Assembly (NCBI GenBank): GCA_029962745.1
Contig: CM057159.1
Span: forward strand, 28,909,898-28,973,897
Direction: 5' to 3'
Length of the DNA stretch: 64,000 bases
Origin: Echinometra lucunter
Taxonomy: Eukaryota > Echinodermata > Echinoidea > Camarodonta > Echinometridae
The position numbers were made by a program, and so were the translations under genes. Under the pieces are notes generated by a model. That model ran no database searches and was not told the DNA's origin. It worked only from the letters and a program-made list of their open reading frames with translations. Shown here piece by piece: positions 13,201 to 25,577 of this stretch. Within the stretch, counting starts at the first letter, position 1; every line of letters starts with the position of its first letter.

Positions 13201-16200
13201 CTTGGAAAAAACTGTAAAGTACAATAACCAACTAAACACCAAAAATGAGTAGTAATTACTTACGTTATCAATTTAAAATTGAAAATTCTCCTATTTTCTT
13301 CATGTAGTTATGCTTTTTAAACAGATTTCAAAGCAGGGCCATGTCTTCTAAGAAGTGCCCTTGCTTGAGATTGATCACCAGTCCTAAACTGCAAACTTAC
13401 ATGTAATTCTAAACTTCCATGAATGGTCCCTGCACTAAACATATGGGGATATGAGAATTCAGTTGTCAACAAGTTAAATGAATTGTGACTTGTCACAGGA
13501 TGGGTCAAGAAAACAAAAAATTCTATCGAAATATACCTGTACACAGATTTAACCCATATATTACTGAACTTTCTCAGCGTCATGAACCTAATACAGTGAC
13601 CATTCAGTTCCAGAGGGCTATTGGTTAACTACATACCTTGCAGCTAATTCTGCAGCCTTGGTATAGAGTTTGGTGGAGTAATAGTGTGCTACCAAGTGTC
13701 CCATGGAATAGATGTTCCCTCTCTCTGCCGATTCCTTTAGGCATTCAAACGCCGAGTCTACGTCCTTCTTACATCCCTGGCCTGTGGCATATAGAATTCC
13801 AAGTGCACCTGGTGAATAGGACAAAGAAATGATACAAATAAGAGCAACTCCCTGGAGAGAGGCTTCAATAAAGACAATGACAAAGAGGGAGGGACAGTGG
13901 GAAAGACAAAGGTAATAACAAACAAAAAACAAAATAAAAAAAATTGCAGCGAGATCTACACAGGGCATACTGTACAGAGTATAAGGTTTTAGAGCAGTAA
14001 GTGGATAAAACTGTTCTATCTGCAAATATCAACCGTGCTTCTTGTCCAACAGCAGCAGCGAAATCAAATCTTGATTCATTAGAACAATTTCGGCAATATG
14101 CTGTCAATGCATGTACCGCAACGTTTGTATATGGATATGGTAACATAATGCTTTCATGCTCTCCTTCAAGACAACCTGTACGAACATGAAAGCAATTTAT
14201 ATTGACTTCTCATGAAACATGAATTCATGATATCAACCATGTAAGCTCTCACAAACCACATCCGTAAAATGATGACCGGTTTTTGCAATGATCCAATACA
14301 AAAGCTTCTAAACCATGTAATACTGACCTTGCTCTGGAATATAAACAGAAAGAGAGCAATGTCAGGAAGTTTATCTTCAGAGCATCTCTATGATTTCAGC
14401 AGAATATTGATTGTACAACCTTTATGATCTTCTATTACTTATAGCATAACAATCATTTAAATTTTAAAATGGATTTTTCTTGTTTTATTTTTTTTTTTTT
14501 TTTTGGGGGGGGGGCAATGTATCAATTGGATGGAAATGTACCTATGTGTCAAGCAAACTCATTTCAAGTGAAATAGTATAAATAAAGCCCAGTACTTGTA
14601 CAAAAACAGGAACATTAATACTATTTGCAATCTTTTGTTTGTTTTCTATTCTTTACTCAGAATGGATGTAAAACTCTTTGAGTTCCCAAATGATATTACA
14701 TCTATATCTATTACATGCTAGGAGTCCACTGGGCCGGCGCCAGTTCGCGCCAGTTCGCGCCAAAGACTATGTGATTGGCGCGTAGTGGCTCGCTGTGGCG
14801 CCGAATTAATGTCCGCTCGGCATGTTGTGTGTCGCCAAGTGGAATAAACTAGGTGTCACATGGCGTGCGCCATTACATTCCAGTGGATTCCAATAGGCGG
14901 ATTGCTTTGCGCCATTTGGTGCCACTTGGTGGACACTTCGCGCTGATTGCTCGATGCAAGTGGCGCGACAAAAATTTTAAACATTTTGAAATTTCCTTGC
15001 CGCCAAATTCAAATTTGGCGCCGTTACGAGCCACCACGAGCCAGTTGGGAGGCAGTTTGAGCCACTGCACGCCACTAGGCACCTTATTGGCGACACTAGG
15101 CGCCACAGCAAATTGCATTGGCGCGAACTGGCGCCGGCCCAGTGGACTCCTAGCAACACTTTTCTATGGTATTCCCCCTTGAAATATTTACTCAAACATT
15201 CACATCCTAATAACTTTAAATGTTTCTTGGTTTCCTTTATCTCTAATTCATATTCTTATCTTCTTTTTTTTTTTTTAACCATACCTTAAAGAAAAGAAAA
15301 GAAAAATAATCAAAGAAACTTTGCTTTAAAGAGTGATGATAACAACAATGAAAATAAATATTTCTTTGCACTTTCTAGTATAGTATCACTCATGCTGCTG
15401 CATGATATAATGGCAACCTACATGTACATGTAAGTGTAATCCTAATTAAAAGGCAATTTTAAAATGTACAGAAAAGACAAAAAACAAAGAAAAAAGAAAT
15501 AATAATCCCTAGTAGCTCTAGTGAAAAGGAGCTAGTGATTCTGGTTTGGAATGTTTCATGACAATTACCTAAACATCTAAATGTCAATACAGGGGCAGAT
15601 TCGGGGGGGGGGGGGGGGGGGGGGAGGGGGAATCAGCCACCCCCCCCCCCCCTTGAAGCAGAGGACTTTTTGTTTTGTTTTGTTTTTGTCTTAGTTTTAT
15701 TTGCTGAACAGCGATTTTTTTTTTTTTTTTTTGGGGGGGGGGGGTAATATAAACACCTAAAGCTTCCCCTTGTCAGCAAATTTTTCAGGTATAAAAAAAA
15801 GACACCTGAAAAGGCCAATCGCCCCTCCCCTTTGAAAAGTTCTGAATCTGGTGCTGTCAGTAATACTGTCGCGAATATGGACAGAAAAAAAAAAACACTC
15901 AACAAACAAATCATGCAGATCGCAAATCTCAAATATACAAAGGTATATAAAATAATCTCAATATTTCCATCAAGAGTGTGGATTTATGAAAAGGGAAAAT
16001 CTACTTCAGGATTTGAGAAAACACTGGGTTATTCATCAAGACGTCAAGCTGACAAGGTGACAATAAATTCCAGTTTTGTTTTTAACATATCCGTAATGCC
16101 CGGACTTTTCCAATTGTTGAATGCATGCTACGTCATTTCTCAAAGGGCTGAGACAATAGTGCACATGGGCTTGGAAACCAAAGGGAAAGTAAAAAGTGAT

Positions 16201-19200
16201 GCAACTCTATTTTTCTATGGATATTCTTAAAAAAGAAAGACCATACTGCTGTTTGAGGGAGGGTTATCAAATCATTTTGGGCTATGGTGTTTATAAACAA
16301 GTATCTATCTATATCTCATTATCATCAATTAATCTTCAAAGGGCAAAAATTTGACTTTTACAGCTTTGCTTCATTTGTCTTCTACTAGAGTAAGTTTGAA
16401 ACCGATTGTGCTTGTATCCATTTCAGGAAGAGATACAGCCATTCCTAGTTTAAAAAGATAATATTCAAAGTATTCAAAAGAATTTGTTACCCATGGTATG
16501 AATTCAGATTCAGATTAATTTATTGGTCCATAAAGGAAATTCGTTTTTGTCAGAATTACACATAAAGTACATACACAATATTAGAAAATAATATACAAAC
16601 CATACATGATACATAGTAGCAATTTACTGTAACATGGTCATACGGAAAGGAAACGCATAGGAAATGATATAAACACTACTGAAGTGGCAAGATATAGGCC
16701 TAATCAATTTGAATGAAGTTGTTCATTGTATTTACGAATGGAAAGCGGAACAAAGGAATTAAGGAAGGGAGAAGTTTGAGTCTTCATTGATCTGTACCGC
16801 TTTCCTGATTGCAGGATTGCACGGATGGAAGGGGTGATTTCTGTTTTCCAGGATATGTGATACCTGTTTCAAAATCGCATTAGCGCATTCGTGAAAGGGG
16901 GTAATGCTTCCTTCACACAGGCAGTTAAGTCTTATGCAGGTCAGGACAACCCGCTTTTCAACTCTTCATCTTGCAACTCTTCATCTTGCAACAGTATCTA
17001 TACAAAATTTCATATTTGATGCTCATTCCGTAAATTACTATTGTTAATTATAGGGATCACGATTTCATACTTATGAAATTGTGAGAACTGAAAGTGAGAT
17101 AGACTGTAAATCATTCTAGTACAGGGGAAAACAACACATCAAGCACTCTGGGAACAATATCTCAGTCATATGAGGGAGATTTAAGAATGCATGCCTGGTT
17201 ATGTAAGAATTAGAACAATCCTATTCTCTAAATCACAATTCTATAAAACAATGGTATTTCCATAAGTCTACATCCTCTTGATCTTCAAATCCTATACACT
17301 GTCTTACATAACATTATGCAAATATATAGATAGAGAAAAAGACCTACCATACCAAGCACTTGAATACTACTTGAAATAAAAATAAAAGACACAAATGCAT
17401 GGTATGAAAAACAGAAATAAAAATGTCGGGGGGTGGGGGAGAGAAAGAAATTTGCAGGACAGACGGAAGAAAAAAAGGTATTTTACCTTGTGATTCTAGA
17501 CTGCCATTACCCGTTGCTTCAGAATGCCAGAAGAAAGCCTTGGGAAGTGAAACCAAACCAACTAGCAATCAATCTCTATTCATCCTATATTCATCAATGG
17601 TTGCTAAGGACAAATGACTGCTAAGAAATGACAAAGAACTTATAATAGGACAATTAACACTTAAACAGCTTTTTAACTCAGTCCCTGTCTAACACAATGA
17701 TTCATCCATGAGCTTTACAATGGTCATGATCTACTTTTAAGAAATTACACAAATCATTGCAAACTAGATCAATGAAGGAGACGGATATTAAGGAATCAAC
17801 AAAAGAAATGATATTAAGGGAATTTTTCTTTACGAACATAACTACTAATAGATATGATATTTATCTTGATAACTTTTGACATATGGAGATATAAATGAGA
17901 TGGCTACAGTACCACAGGAAAAATAGCTATGGTATTTGGAAATTTTGAAATTGGGGTATTTTGCAGTGTACTATTAAACCATAAATTTCTCAGAAAGATT
18001 ATTTTAGGACTTATCAATTCTATAACACGGCTCTACAAAAGAATGCATGTCTGGGTCAAAGGCCAAGGCAGATAGCTAGAATGAATAATCAGTGCTAATT
18101 AAGTAAGCAGTTGCTCATGTTCCACAGACCATGCCAAATCTTGTGAAACCTTTTAAGTCCTGTCTCTGAGGTCTCTAAAATTTCCCCAAATTAATGTTGC
18201 CTGTCTCATTTTTTGTTTTAAAAAATACAAACAAATTTTGCTGAATCTGCAGCAACCACCTATGTATAGAGAAATTTGGTCACCTAAGAAAATGTCTGAG
18301 TGAAATGGCTGGCAACCCCAAAACTAGTTTAGCCAAAACCTTAGTAACCCAAAGGGGACTTGTGATTTCTTCATATAACATCCACCCAAAGACCAATGAC
18401 TTCCATATGTCACTAGATAAAGCAAGGGAATGAGGGATTCCAGAACTATGAAGAGCATTGGTTAAAATCACTTAAACTGGGCTAATTAAGAAGAAAGGGG
18501 GCAGCATTCATCTTTCTTGAATATTGCAATATTTAATCCTAGGGTTGATAGCAAGATGATTCTTCATAATTCTGTTTTTGTAAGACGAAGAAGGGAAATA
18601 TATATGAAGAGTTTACATTATTCAATATTTCCCTATTTTGTGAATTTGAGTTGCATTTGAAGTTGCTAAAATACAAAGAAAACAATAAGAATATATATGA
18701 TATTTTAGAACATAATTATTTCTAGATATAGAATGAGGGAGGCAAACATGGAAGGCATTTTTTGTTTCATACAACGGTGGTGTTACTTTACAAATGTTAA
18801 AAATGCCCTTTATTGGTTTTTGCAATCAAAGTCTTCATATATGTGAGGTGATTTTTAGCTTGCATACAGTATACTGACTGAAAAGTATATATTTGATCTC
18901 TTAAAGCTCATGATAAAGAAAAATGAGAAAAGTATGTATTTGATCTCTTAAAGCTCATAAAGAAAAATGATTAATAAAAAACATTCGTGGGGGAGGGGCA
19001 ATATTACTTTTTTTAGATCTTGTGTTTCTTCTCTGCAGTAGAACATTCCTAGTGCTGTTTGAGCTTTGACACTGGCCTTGGGATTCCCATCATCAGCGGC
19101 AAGGATCCAGTATCTTTCTGCTTCACTGTCTGATTGTTTGACACCATAACCCTCAAAATAGGCACGACCTATGTTGTATTGAGCACAAGGTATCAGATGC

Positions 19201-21454
19201 TGAGCCCATTTAGCATCGGAGTCTGCTACACCCTTCATGTACTCAAAACCCCTTTTCTGAAGAAAAAAAAAAGTAACAAAGAGGAGATTAAGAAAAAAAA
19301 TCAACCAACCAACCAACAAAAACATGATCTGTTTGAAAACATCTCTACTAAACAAGAACATCTGAATAGGGGGTGGGCAAAGAGAAATATTCACAAAAGC
19401 AAGCTTTATAATATGACTTCATGCTTTAATTTATTTCATTTTGTTTCTGTTTTGTTATATTTTGCTATTTTTCCACATATTCCAAAGTCAATAACAAAAA
19501 TAAATTTGGTAAGGAAATGATATTGCCAAATGAGCTATGTTTACACTAACATTACACTTATACATTTCATGACTTCAATTACAGCCTATCATCTGGACTA
19601 ACTTGTATGATTTTGAAATCCATACTCACATAACAAATAAAAAATTATAATCAGATAACCTGCAAGACAGTATCTTCCAAGTTTCATTTATTTTTTACAA
19701 TCTGATATTTAATCTGAGTGTGAATATAAAGTGTACCACATTACCAGATCTTTTTCAGTTCCAAGTCCATCAAAATAAATAATACCAAGCTGGTACTGGG
19801 CCTGCAGATCATTTTCTCTGATGTCATAGAAGTATTTCTTGGCTTCTTTGTATCTCTCCTACAAAAAAAAAGAAAAAGAAATTTATACAATGATGTCATA
19901 AAGCAAATACTAGTATGAGGAAAATGATTTTTTTTTAAAGGAAATAAAAAGAAAAATTTTCAAAAACTGAAATAAACTACTTCTTTTCCTTTGGGGGAGT
20001 TTAAAATCATGAATCACCAGTTACGGATCTGAAGCTACACCAAAGGGCAAAATATATGTGTGTCCTTGTGACAACCCACTTTCCCTTTTCAGAGGATTGC
20101 CAGTGCTGAGTAGTAATATTTAAAAGGATTTGTCCACTAATCATCCAATAAACTGGAATAATCACCATACTTAATTATATGAAAGTGTAAAAAGACTTTT
20201 AGGCATTATATGGAGGGATTTCTTGACTATCTGTTGTTGTTTTTTTTATGAATCATTAGTGCACTCATGTTTGGACTACTCATGCATAGCATGATGAGGT
20301 CCATATAGAAATTCACAAAAACAATTGGCTGAACAAATTTTTAAAAATTTACGTACACATGAAAGAATGATGCTTAAAGACAGGAGCACTAGTTATGATA
20401 CATCATTACAAAAGGTGAGCATGAATACTTTAGAAAACAGATTACCACTGACTTGCTTTTATTATACATGTAAGCTTGTTAATGACATACATTGTAAAAG
20501 AATGATATAGGACATAAAAAATAGGTGCACACCTGCAAACGAAACCAGATGAACTGGCCATAACTTAAAGATGCATGTGCATGTATGCTTTGCATTAAAG
20601 AAAAGATTTACATTCCTCATTTTATCCTAAAACCTGAAGCAGATGAGTATACATGAATTTGTTCAAACCTTTTTGTCATCCTAAGACATGTTTTTACACC
20701 GTCTCAATAAATCAAAATCAAATCAAATCAAACCAAATCAAAGCAATTGTCATAAAACTGGAAAAAGTAAACTAGTAACTTTTATCGCTAATAACTCTAG
20801 TTTTAAAAAAGCAGGATTACAAATCTTGAACACAATAAGTAACAATGGTAGAAACCGTAGAATAACTTTCTAAATTTCATTTTGTTGTTGTCAATGTTGT
20901 TGCTCAGTTTTTCACCATAAGGTACAATCTTTACAATTTAACATTACATGATAATCATATTTATGGGTTTTAGCACCAGTGCCGCAACGCATGCTCCAAC
21001 ACTAAACAGCCATTGCCCCGGGCTCTGATTTATCAAAGAAGTAAGGTTAGAGTTAAAATTAGTGTAAAGTTGTATAACAAATAAAGTATAGTCCCTGGTT
21101 AAAGTCAAGAATTTGGTTAGAAATTACTACACAATTGAGGCCAGACCATGTCTTGTACAATCGTCTCACCTGCTCAAAATAAAACTGGCCAAGCTGAAAG
21201 GTGGCGACTGGATCTCCTTTCTTGACTTTCTCCAGTAAGAGTGCTTCTACTTTCTCATTTAGTTCCTTCTCTTCCTTCTCTTTACGCTCAGCATCATCCA
21301 AAATATGTAAACTCTTAGTACCAGCAGTGAGTTCTGTTCCAAGGCTACCTATGCTACCTGATCGGAAGCTCTTTGTTCCTGGTAAGGGCTCAGTGGGAAG
21401 GGTGTTCTGCTTGGTCAGTGTATGCTCCATGTCTCTTCCTTTAATTTGTCTCAT
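9551..21454 (-). CDS. LRP2BP: LRP2-binding protein (Sel1/TPR repeats)
   Basis: Seven coding exons: 21170-21454, 19745-19858, 19008-19256, 17487-17538, 13637-13808, 10417-10582 and 9551-9607. They join in frame (phases 0,0,0,1,0-after-2,0) to give 364 aa, close to the vertebrate length. The Met at 21454 follows an in-frame TAA. Residues 1-60 are a variable Ser/Gly-rich leader. From about 65 onward there are TPR/Sel1-like helices: ATFQLGQFYFEQ (about 84-95), AQYQLGIIYFDGLG (about 115-128), AQYNIGRAYFEGYGVK (about 158-173), a central block with AADDGNPKASVKAQ, AFFWHSEATGNGSLESQ in its own 52-bp exon, then ALGILYATGQGCKKD and CFYYARCLHLGHGVKKD. Vertebrate LRP2BP is a cytoplasmic scaffold that binds the megalin tail; the same role here is inferred. 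The last exon encodes RCTLINETLKKAQDQINK and its stop overlaps an AATAAA hexamer. Introns hold a LINE relic, a CTA array and a GC-rich MITE. 5' UTR exons were not located. Confidence 0.92.
9836..9936. mobile_element. Mini MITE, about 100 bp, TTAA-ended family
   Basis: Divergent copy of a short element repeated at 28949-29037, 29385-29477 and 39250-39345. The ends read TTAACC...GGTTA. The core contains GGGGTCAATGGAAAATGTGT, comparable to GGGGTCAATAGAAATGTGTG in the copy at 28.9 kb. Confidence 0.6.
10126..10215. repeat. (CTA)n microsatellite
   Basis: About 30 uninterrupted CTA triplets in the last intron of LRP2BP. Confidence 0.97.
10880..11200 (+). mobile_element. LINE reverse-transcriptase C-terminal relic
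   Basis: The plus strand encodes KLKRERLGMLANDLYDFS..., LEGMLKGKRERGR and, after a frame change, WFDDIKKWT and GYEEIRARVHDRIQW. This is the usual end of non-LTR retrotransposon ORF2 proteins (K-x-K-R-x-R-G-R-x-x-x-x-W-x-D-D-I-K). It ends at GATGATGATGATC, a short microsatellite tail. Frameshifts show it is dead. It lies in LRP2BP, between the exons at 10417-10582 and 13637-13808, antisense to the gene. Confidence 0.75.
14716..15155. mobile_element. GC-rich MITE with 36-bp perfect terminal inverted repeats
   Basis: The two ends are perfect reverse complements over 36 bp, beginning TGCTAGGAGTCCACTGGGCC. The 440-bp element is far richer in GC than its flanks. Its interior repeats short GCGCCA/TGGCGC motifs in both orientations, so the whole unit can fold on itself. 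An open frame of 109 codons through it is incidental. The target-site duplication is unclear (possibly ACA). The element lies in LRP2BP, between the exons at 13637-13808 and 17487-17538. Confidence 0.9.
15601..15735. repeat. Poly-G, poly-C and T/G homopolymer cluster
   Basis: G-run at 15602-15628, C-run at 15638-15652, then T-run followed by G-run at 15715-15744. Similar T(n)G(n) runs occur at 14490-14513 and 38668-38690. They look like mobile-element tails or unstable homopolymers. Confidence 0.85.
16500..16560 (-). mobile_element. Possible LINE 3' end with hexamer tail
   Basis: Read on the minus strand, sequence ending in CCAATAAATTAATCTGAAT is followed by CTGAAT repeats, a pattern typical of CR1-like 3' ends with short repeat tails. 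No coding part is visible here. Confidence 0.35.
20690..20745 (+). mobile_element. Possible LINE 3' end with (AATCA)n tail
   Basis: The sequence GTCTCAATAAATC followed by AATCA repeats resembles a CR1-type 3' terminus. No reverse-transcriptase frame was recognised upstream, so only the tail can be claimed. Confidence 0.4.
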
Positions 21455-21660
21455 GAAGCAGCTAATGTCCACTAGATGTTATAATTTCATCTAGATCCTA
21501 AATCATGCAAGAAGAAATCACAATTATATTGATGCAAAAATAACGAGTGAAATTGTCAGGGAAATTTTCAGACCATCTCCACGTCAGTTTAACTGCTCAA
21601 TCTGGATACTACATTGTAGATTTGACATCAAGGCTATATTACCTAACAGCTGGATAACTT

Positions 21661-21676
21661 CACCATCATCATCATT

Positions 21677-21751
<75 letters not shown>

Positions 21752-21752
21752 T
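21661..21752. repeat. (CAT)n array, likely the tail of a minus-strand LINE
   Basis: About 90 bp of near-perfect ATC/CAT triplets directly 3' (on the minus strand) of the reverse-transcriptase fragment at 21815-22045. It fits a 3' microsatellite tail of that retrotransposon copy. Confidence 0.85.
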
Positions 21753-21814
21753 GGTACAGGATAAAGGCGTTAGCCTGTAACTCCTGGTCACTTCTTCTAA
21801 AAGAGTACTACTTT

Positions 21815-22045
21815 AAGTGCTTGCGAGAAGAGTCAGCAACGTCTATGAGAGGTCAAAATGCTTATCACACCAGAATTTATCAATAAGCATTTTTAATATA
21901 TCCATTGTGGTCGACTGGATTAGGTATGCAGGCAAGCCATTCCAGTCCTGGATAATTCTTTTGCTGAAGAATTCATTTCTCACATCGTTTCTTACTTCAC
22001 TGATAGGTAGGATGCACACCAATATCTGTAAAGATCTAACTTAGA
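21815..22045 (-). mobile_element. LINE (CR1-like) reverse-transcriptase C-terminus
   Basis: The minus strand reads RNDVRNEFFSKRIIQDWNGL, then PAYLIQSTTMDILKMLIDKF. This is the conserved end of CR1/Jockey-like ORF2 (N-x-F-F-S-x-R-I-x-x-x-W-N-x-L-P). It is followed by a short 3' UTR and the (ATG)n tail at 21661-21752. It sits just upstream of the first LRP2BP coding exon. Confidence 0.8.
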
Positions 22046-22751
22046 TATATAATCCAAACATCAACTCGCTTCTGTATTTCAATTTAACTTCTTATCCAAC
22101 TGTATCTGCACTAACTTAAACTTAGTCTTAGAAGAACCACAATTGGAAAAAAAAAATCCAACTTTACATGTATCTAAAGTAACTTAGTGGGAAACAAAAA
22201 TTAACTTAAAACCAGATCCAATTGTATCATAACAGGGGTGGGGAGGGGGGCACAAAGCTACACACTTTGTCTTCAGCAGCTAAAAAGTTTCGTTTAATAT
22301 GGCTAGTAAATGCTGACCACTAGACCTACTAGTCTTCTTGGCACGAGTCACATCTTCTGTACATTGAATGGGTCGAAATGTGCATATTTGCAGGGTGCAC
22401 AGCTTAAATGGGCCCCATGTAGGAGCTTCCCCCAGCTTTACTACATATGTTAAAGTGGCTGCACAATGGTAAACAGATTTTTGATATATGACCGAGAACA
22501 GAATTCTAAGACAGAGAAGAATAAAATTAAAAATTTGATGATTTTCAATCGAAATCAATGCATTTCGGCTAATTTTCTCATAAAAAGTCAAGAGTTGACC
22601 AAAAAATTTGAGTAGGCCTATGAGATATGATGAAAAAGTGGGTACCCAGCTAGTAGCTTCGTGCATTGTAGTTGTGTTGCGCATTAGACTGTATAATACT
22701 ATAGGTACCTTGTGCGCATTTCGCTAGAATTGAGCGACAAGGTACCCACTT

Positions 22752-22759
22752 TGACGTCA
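22752..22759. promoter_or_regulatory. Consensus CRE palindrome TGACGTCA
   Basis: A full cAMP-response-element palindrome about 1.3 kb upstream of the first LRP2BP ATG, next to GC-richer sequence. A promoter role is inference only; the octamer also occurs by chance (another at about 1189). Confidence 0.25.
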
Positions 22760-22920
22760 TTGTGGGTATCCAGTTGAAACTGGGTCACAGCTGCAGCTGA
22801 GGGGTCAAAAATAGGCTAAAATCTTGCCACATTTGGGGGGTTCCTTGGCAACCTGACTTTTAAAAAAACTTTAAGCAGATGATTTTCTGCTGATGAAATC
22901 ATGCTCTTTTAAATGAGCAC

Positions 22921-23830
22921 TCATCCTGTGTACTCAGTCAATGAATTGACCTCATCCCGCAAACGTGACAAGTCTGTACCGAAACTACATAGCATGCTTT
23001 TCTATTGGTTACTCGACGACATGCTGTTGACCTACGAGTCATAAGCATCGGTTTTCTTCTTAAAATTCACCATTATCAGTTCATTCATCAGATATGAAGC
23101 AGGAAGGGGAAAATGGAGAGCCTCAGGAACATTGCTGGTAAGTAAAATCAAAACTTTTCTCCTCTTTTATAGAAGATCAAAGTCAATGTATTTCGCGTTC
23201 GCATCAGCAATTTGTTTCGCTATTCAAAACGCCGTTTTGACCTACGGGTGGGTAAGGGAAGATTGGAATCTCGACTTCAAATTGAAGTTCAATCAAGCAA
23301 GACAAAGACCTAATGTTAGATCTACTCAAGCTGGTATTAAAAAGTAGAATTTGTGAGAGCAATTATTTCCATAGTCTAACCTAAAATATGATGAACTACA
23401 ACTTGGAAGACTTTAAGACAAGACTCGAGTCACTGCTGCTGGCACCGTCATGTCATGTCATGTCAGTGACTCCATTCATCCTTTGTACACGGTCAATGAA
23501 TTGACCTCGTCCTACAAAAGTGAAAATTCTGTACTGAAACTACATAGCATGCTATTCTATTGGTTACTCGATGGAAAGCTGTCAACCTACGACACTGTAC
23601 TACGAGTCTGATAATCAGTGATAAGCATCGGTTTTCTTCTTAAAATTCACCATTTTCAAAATTTCAGTTCATTCATCAGATATGAAGCAGAAAGGAGAAA
23701 ATTGAGAGCCTCAGGAACATTGCTGGTAAGTAAAATCAAAACTTTTCTTCTCTATTATTTCGCGTTTGCGTTGGCAATTAGTTTCGCTATTCAAAACGCC
23801 GTTTTGACCTAGTCTACGGCTACGGGTGAG
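22921..23830 (+). repeat. Direct duplication with exon-like start and splice donor
   Basis: Two similar segments, 22921-23252 and 23476-23830, about 555 bp apart. Each holds an ATGAAGCAG start followed by GAGCCTCAGGAACATTGCTG and a perfect GTAAGT donor. In copy 1 the frame stays open to the donor (MKQEGENGEPQEHC, then phase 2). In copy 2 it stops after MKQKGEN. It resembles the first coding exon of a plus-strand gene duplicated with its promoter, but no downstream exon was found. It could also be a repeat fragment or divergent transcript upstream of LRP2BP. Confidence 0.5.
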
Positions 23831-24190
23831 AGACTCTCTCGGGTTCACAACAAACAAAAAAATGAATAGGTGGGAACACATGCTATCATACATTCAAATT
23901 CAAGCTGGAAGAAAATGAAAGAATACTTTCCTTGCAATGGCTAAAAGTATACAGTGCCTCATTATTAAGAAGCTCTACCAAACTTACACAAAAACTTCAT
24001 CCTAATCTCCGTGAAAAAGGGTGAGAATCGCTCTTAACTTCAATGCTACGTACCGCGGTACGCGGGCTCGAGCAGCGTCCTGTTGTCGTGGTGATTGTGA
24101 TATCGATATCCGCCGGCCTGTACTGCATGCTCGCTAGCGCATATATATAGCGTATAGCTGCTACGGTATACGGGTACGAGGAGACGCGGT

Positions 24191-24201
24191 GGTTCGATCC
24201 C
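24191..24201 (+). promoter_or_regulatory. Pol III B-box match (SINE remnant)
   Basis: GGTTCGATCCC fits the tRNA/SINE B-box consensus GGTTCGANNCC perfectly. It sits in a GC-richer block (24040-24205). No tRNA cloverleaf forms around it, so a tRNA-derived SINE remnant is the likely source. Confidence 0.35.
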
Positions 24202-25577
24202 CAGCTCAGCAAGGCACTCTAATTCAGTGAAAAAACTTACATGAGGGCTAAGGGCGATTCCCTCCCTCCCAAAAAGAAAATGTCAAAAATAGCTCTTGTA
24301 AGTAACAAAATAGCCCCGTAAAATGCCATTGGGTTTAATACAAAATGCCATTTGGAATGGGCAGAAGTAGGAAAAATAACCCCGTACAGAAAATCTTAAT
24401 ATTTTCCCTGTCTAATTGGGGTCTAATTATGCCCTTGAAGACTTGAACAAGGCATTATATCTACATTGCTCTTTTATATACATCAAATAAATTAACGTGC
24501 TATAGGCATAATGATAACAACGTGTGCAAAAAACAATAAAAAAAACCCCAAAACAAACAAAAAACAAAGAACAACAAAAAAAAAACCAACAAAAAGCCAG
24601 CCAGCTGGAGGACACCTGCACTTTGTATTCATTCGCTAGCTTTACTGTAGCGCTGGACATTAAGAAAAAAACCCCCCCCCCCAAGGAAAAAAAAAAAAAA
24701 AGAATTACAAGAAGAAAGAGAATAAGATTAAGAAGGGATAGTTGAACAGAACTTAGAAAGAGGATGAACATGAACTGAGAAGGAAGGTATATAGGCCTAT
24801 TTTTTTCTTTGAAAGGCATAGGCTTACTTACAAAGAAGTGCTAAAAAATCACTTGATATTCCTTCTTAACTTTAATGTTAATTTGCAATTTTCTTCTCTT
24901 TGACTCCTTGAACATAATCTCAGAATTTCTTTATGTTTCTGTTCAGTGGCTATTAAATGTATTTAAACTTAATTTACTAAAATACTGCACTGAAATATCT
25001 TATTTTGTGCTTCCATCTATCTCTCTCCTCTACAACTCACACTATAATACATACATGTATATCACAATTCTTTCTATCTTGCCTAAAATGATTCTTCATT
25101 ATCTTTTTCTATTTTCATCTCTCTCTTCCACTCTCTTTCTCCCTCCCCCTCCCTCTTCACAAACACACACCACACACCCAAAGACTAGCACCCTTACCCA
25201 CCACACATAAACACTCTGTTTCTGCTATCCATCTTCCATCTTCGTCTCCCACAGCCTGTCTGCCTGTTTCTCATCCCCCCTTCTCTCTCCTTTCCTCCTC
25301 TCATTCCCCCACTCTCTCTTTATCTCATCTCTCAGAATCTTGCTCTAATTTTCAAAATAAGAATGGAGGACACTTATCTTGCTCTAAAATAACACAATCG
25401 TATGTTGAGGAGCCTGAAAAGTATTATGTATTATTTCTTTGTCTTTAAAATAATTTACAATATAATTTCATACTTTACACAGACAAGTAAGAAAGAACAT
25501 GTCAAGTAAACACTATGCAAAGCCAGTTCTCATTGTTTGAGTTCACACAACTTCTTCATCTCCGCCTCGTTTATAAT

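Noticed and set aside
14853..15182. 109-codon plus-strand gene
   Set aside because: Lies entirely inside a GC-rich inverted-repeat transposon, with equally long frames on the other strand.
21661..21752. CRISPR-like or satellite array
   Set aside because: Plain trinucleotide microsatellite without spacers, in a eukaryotic genome.
24191..24201. A tRNA gene around the perfect B box
   Set aside because: No acceptor, D or anticodon stem can be drawn; only the T-loop-like box is present.
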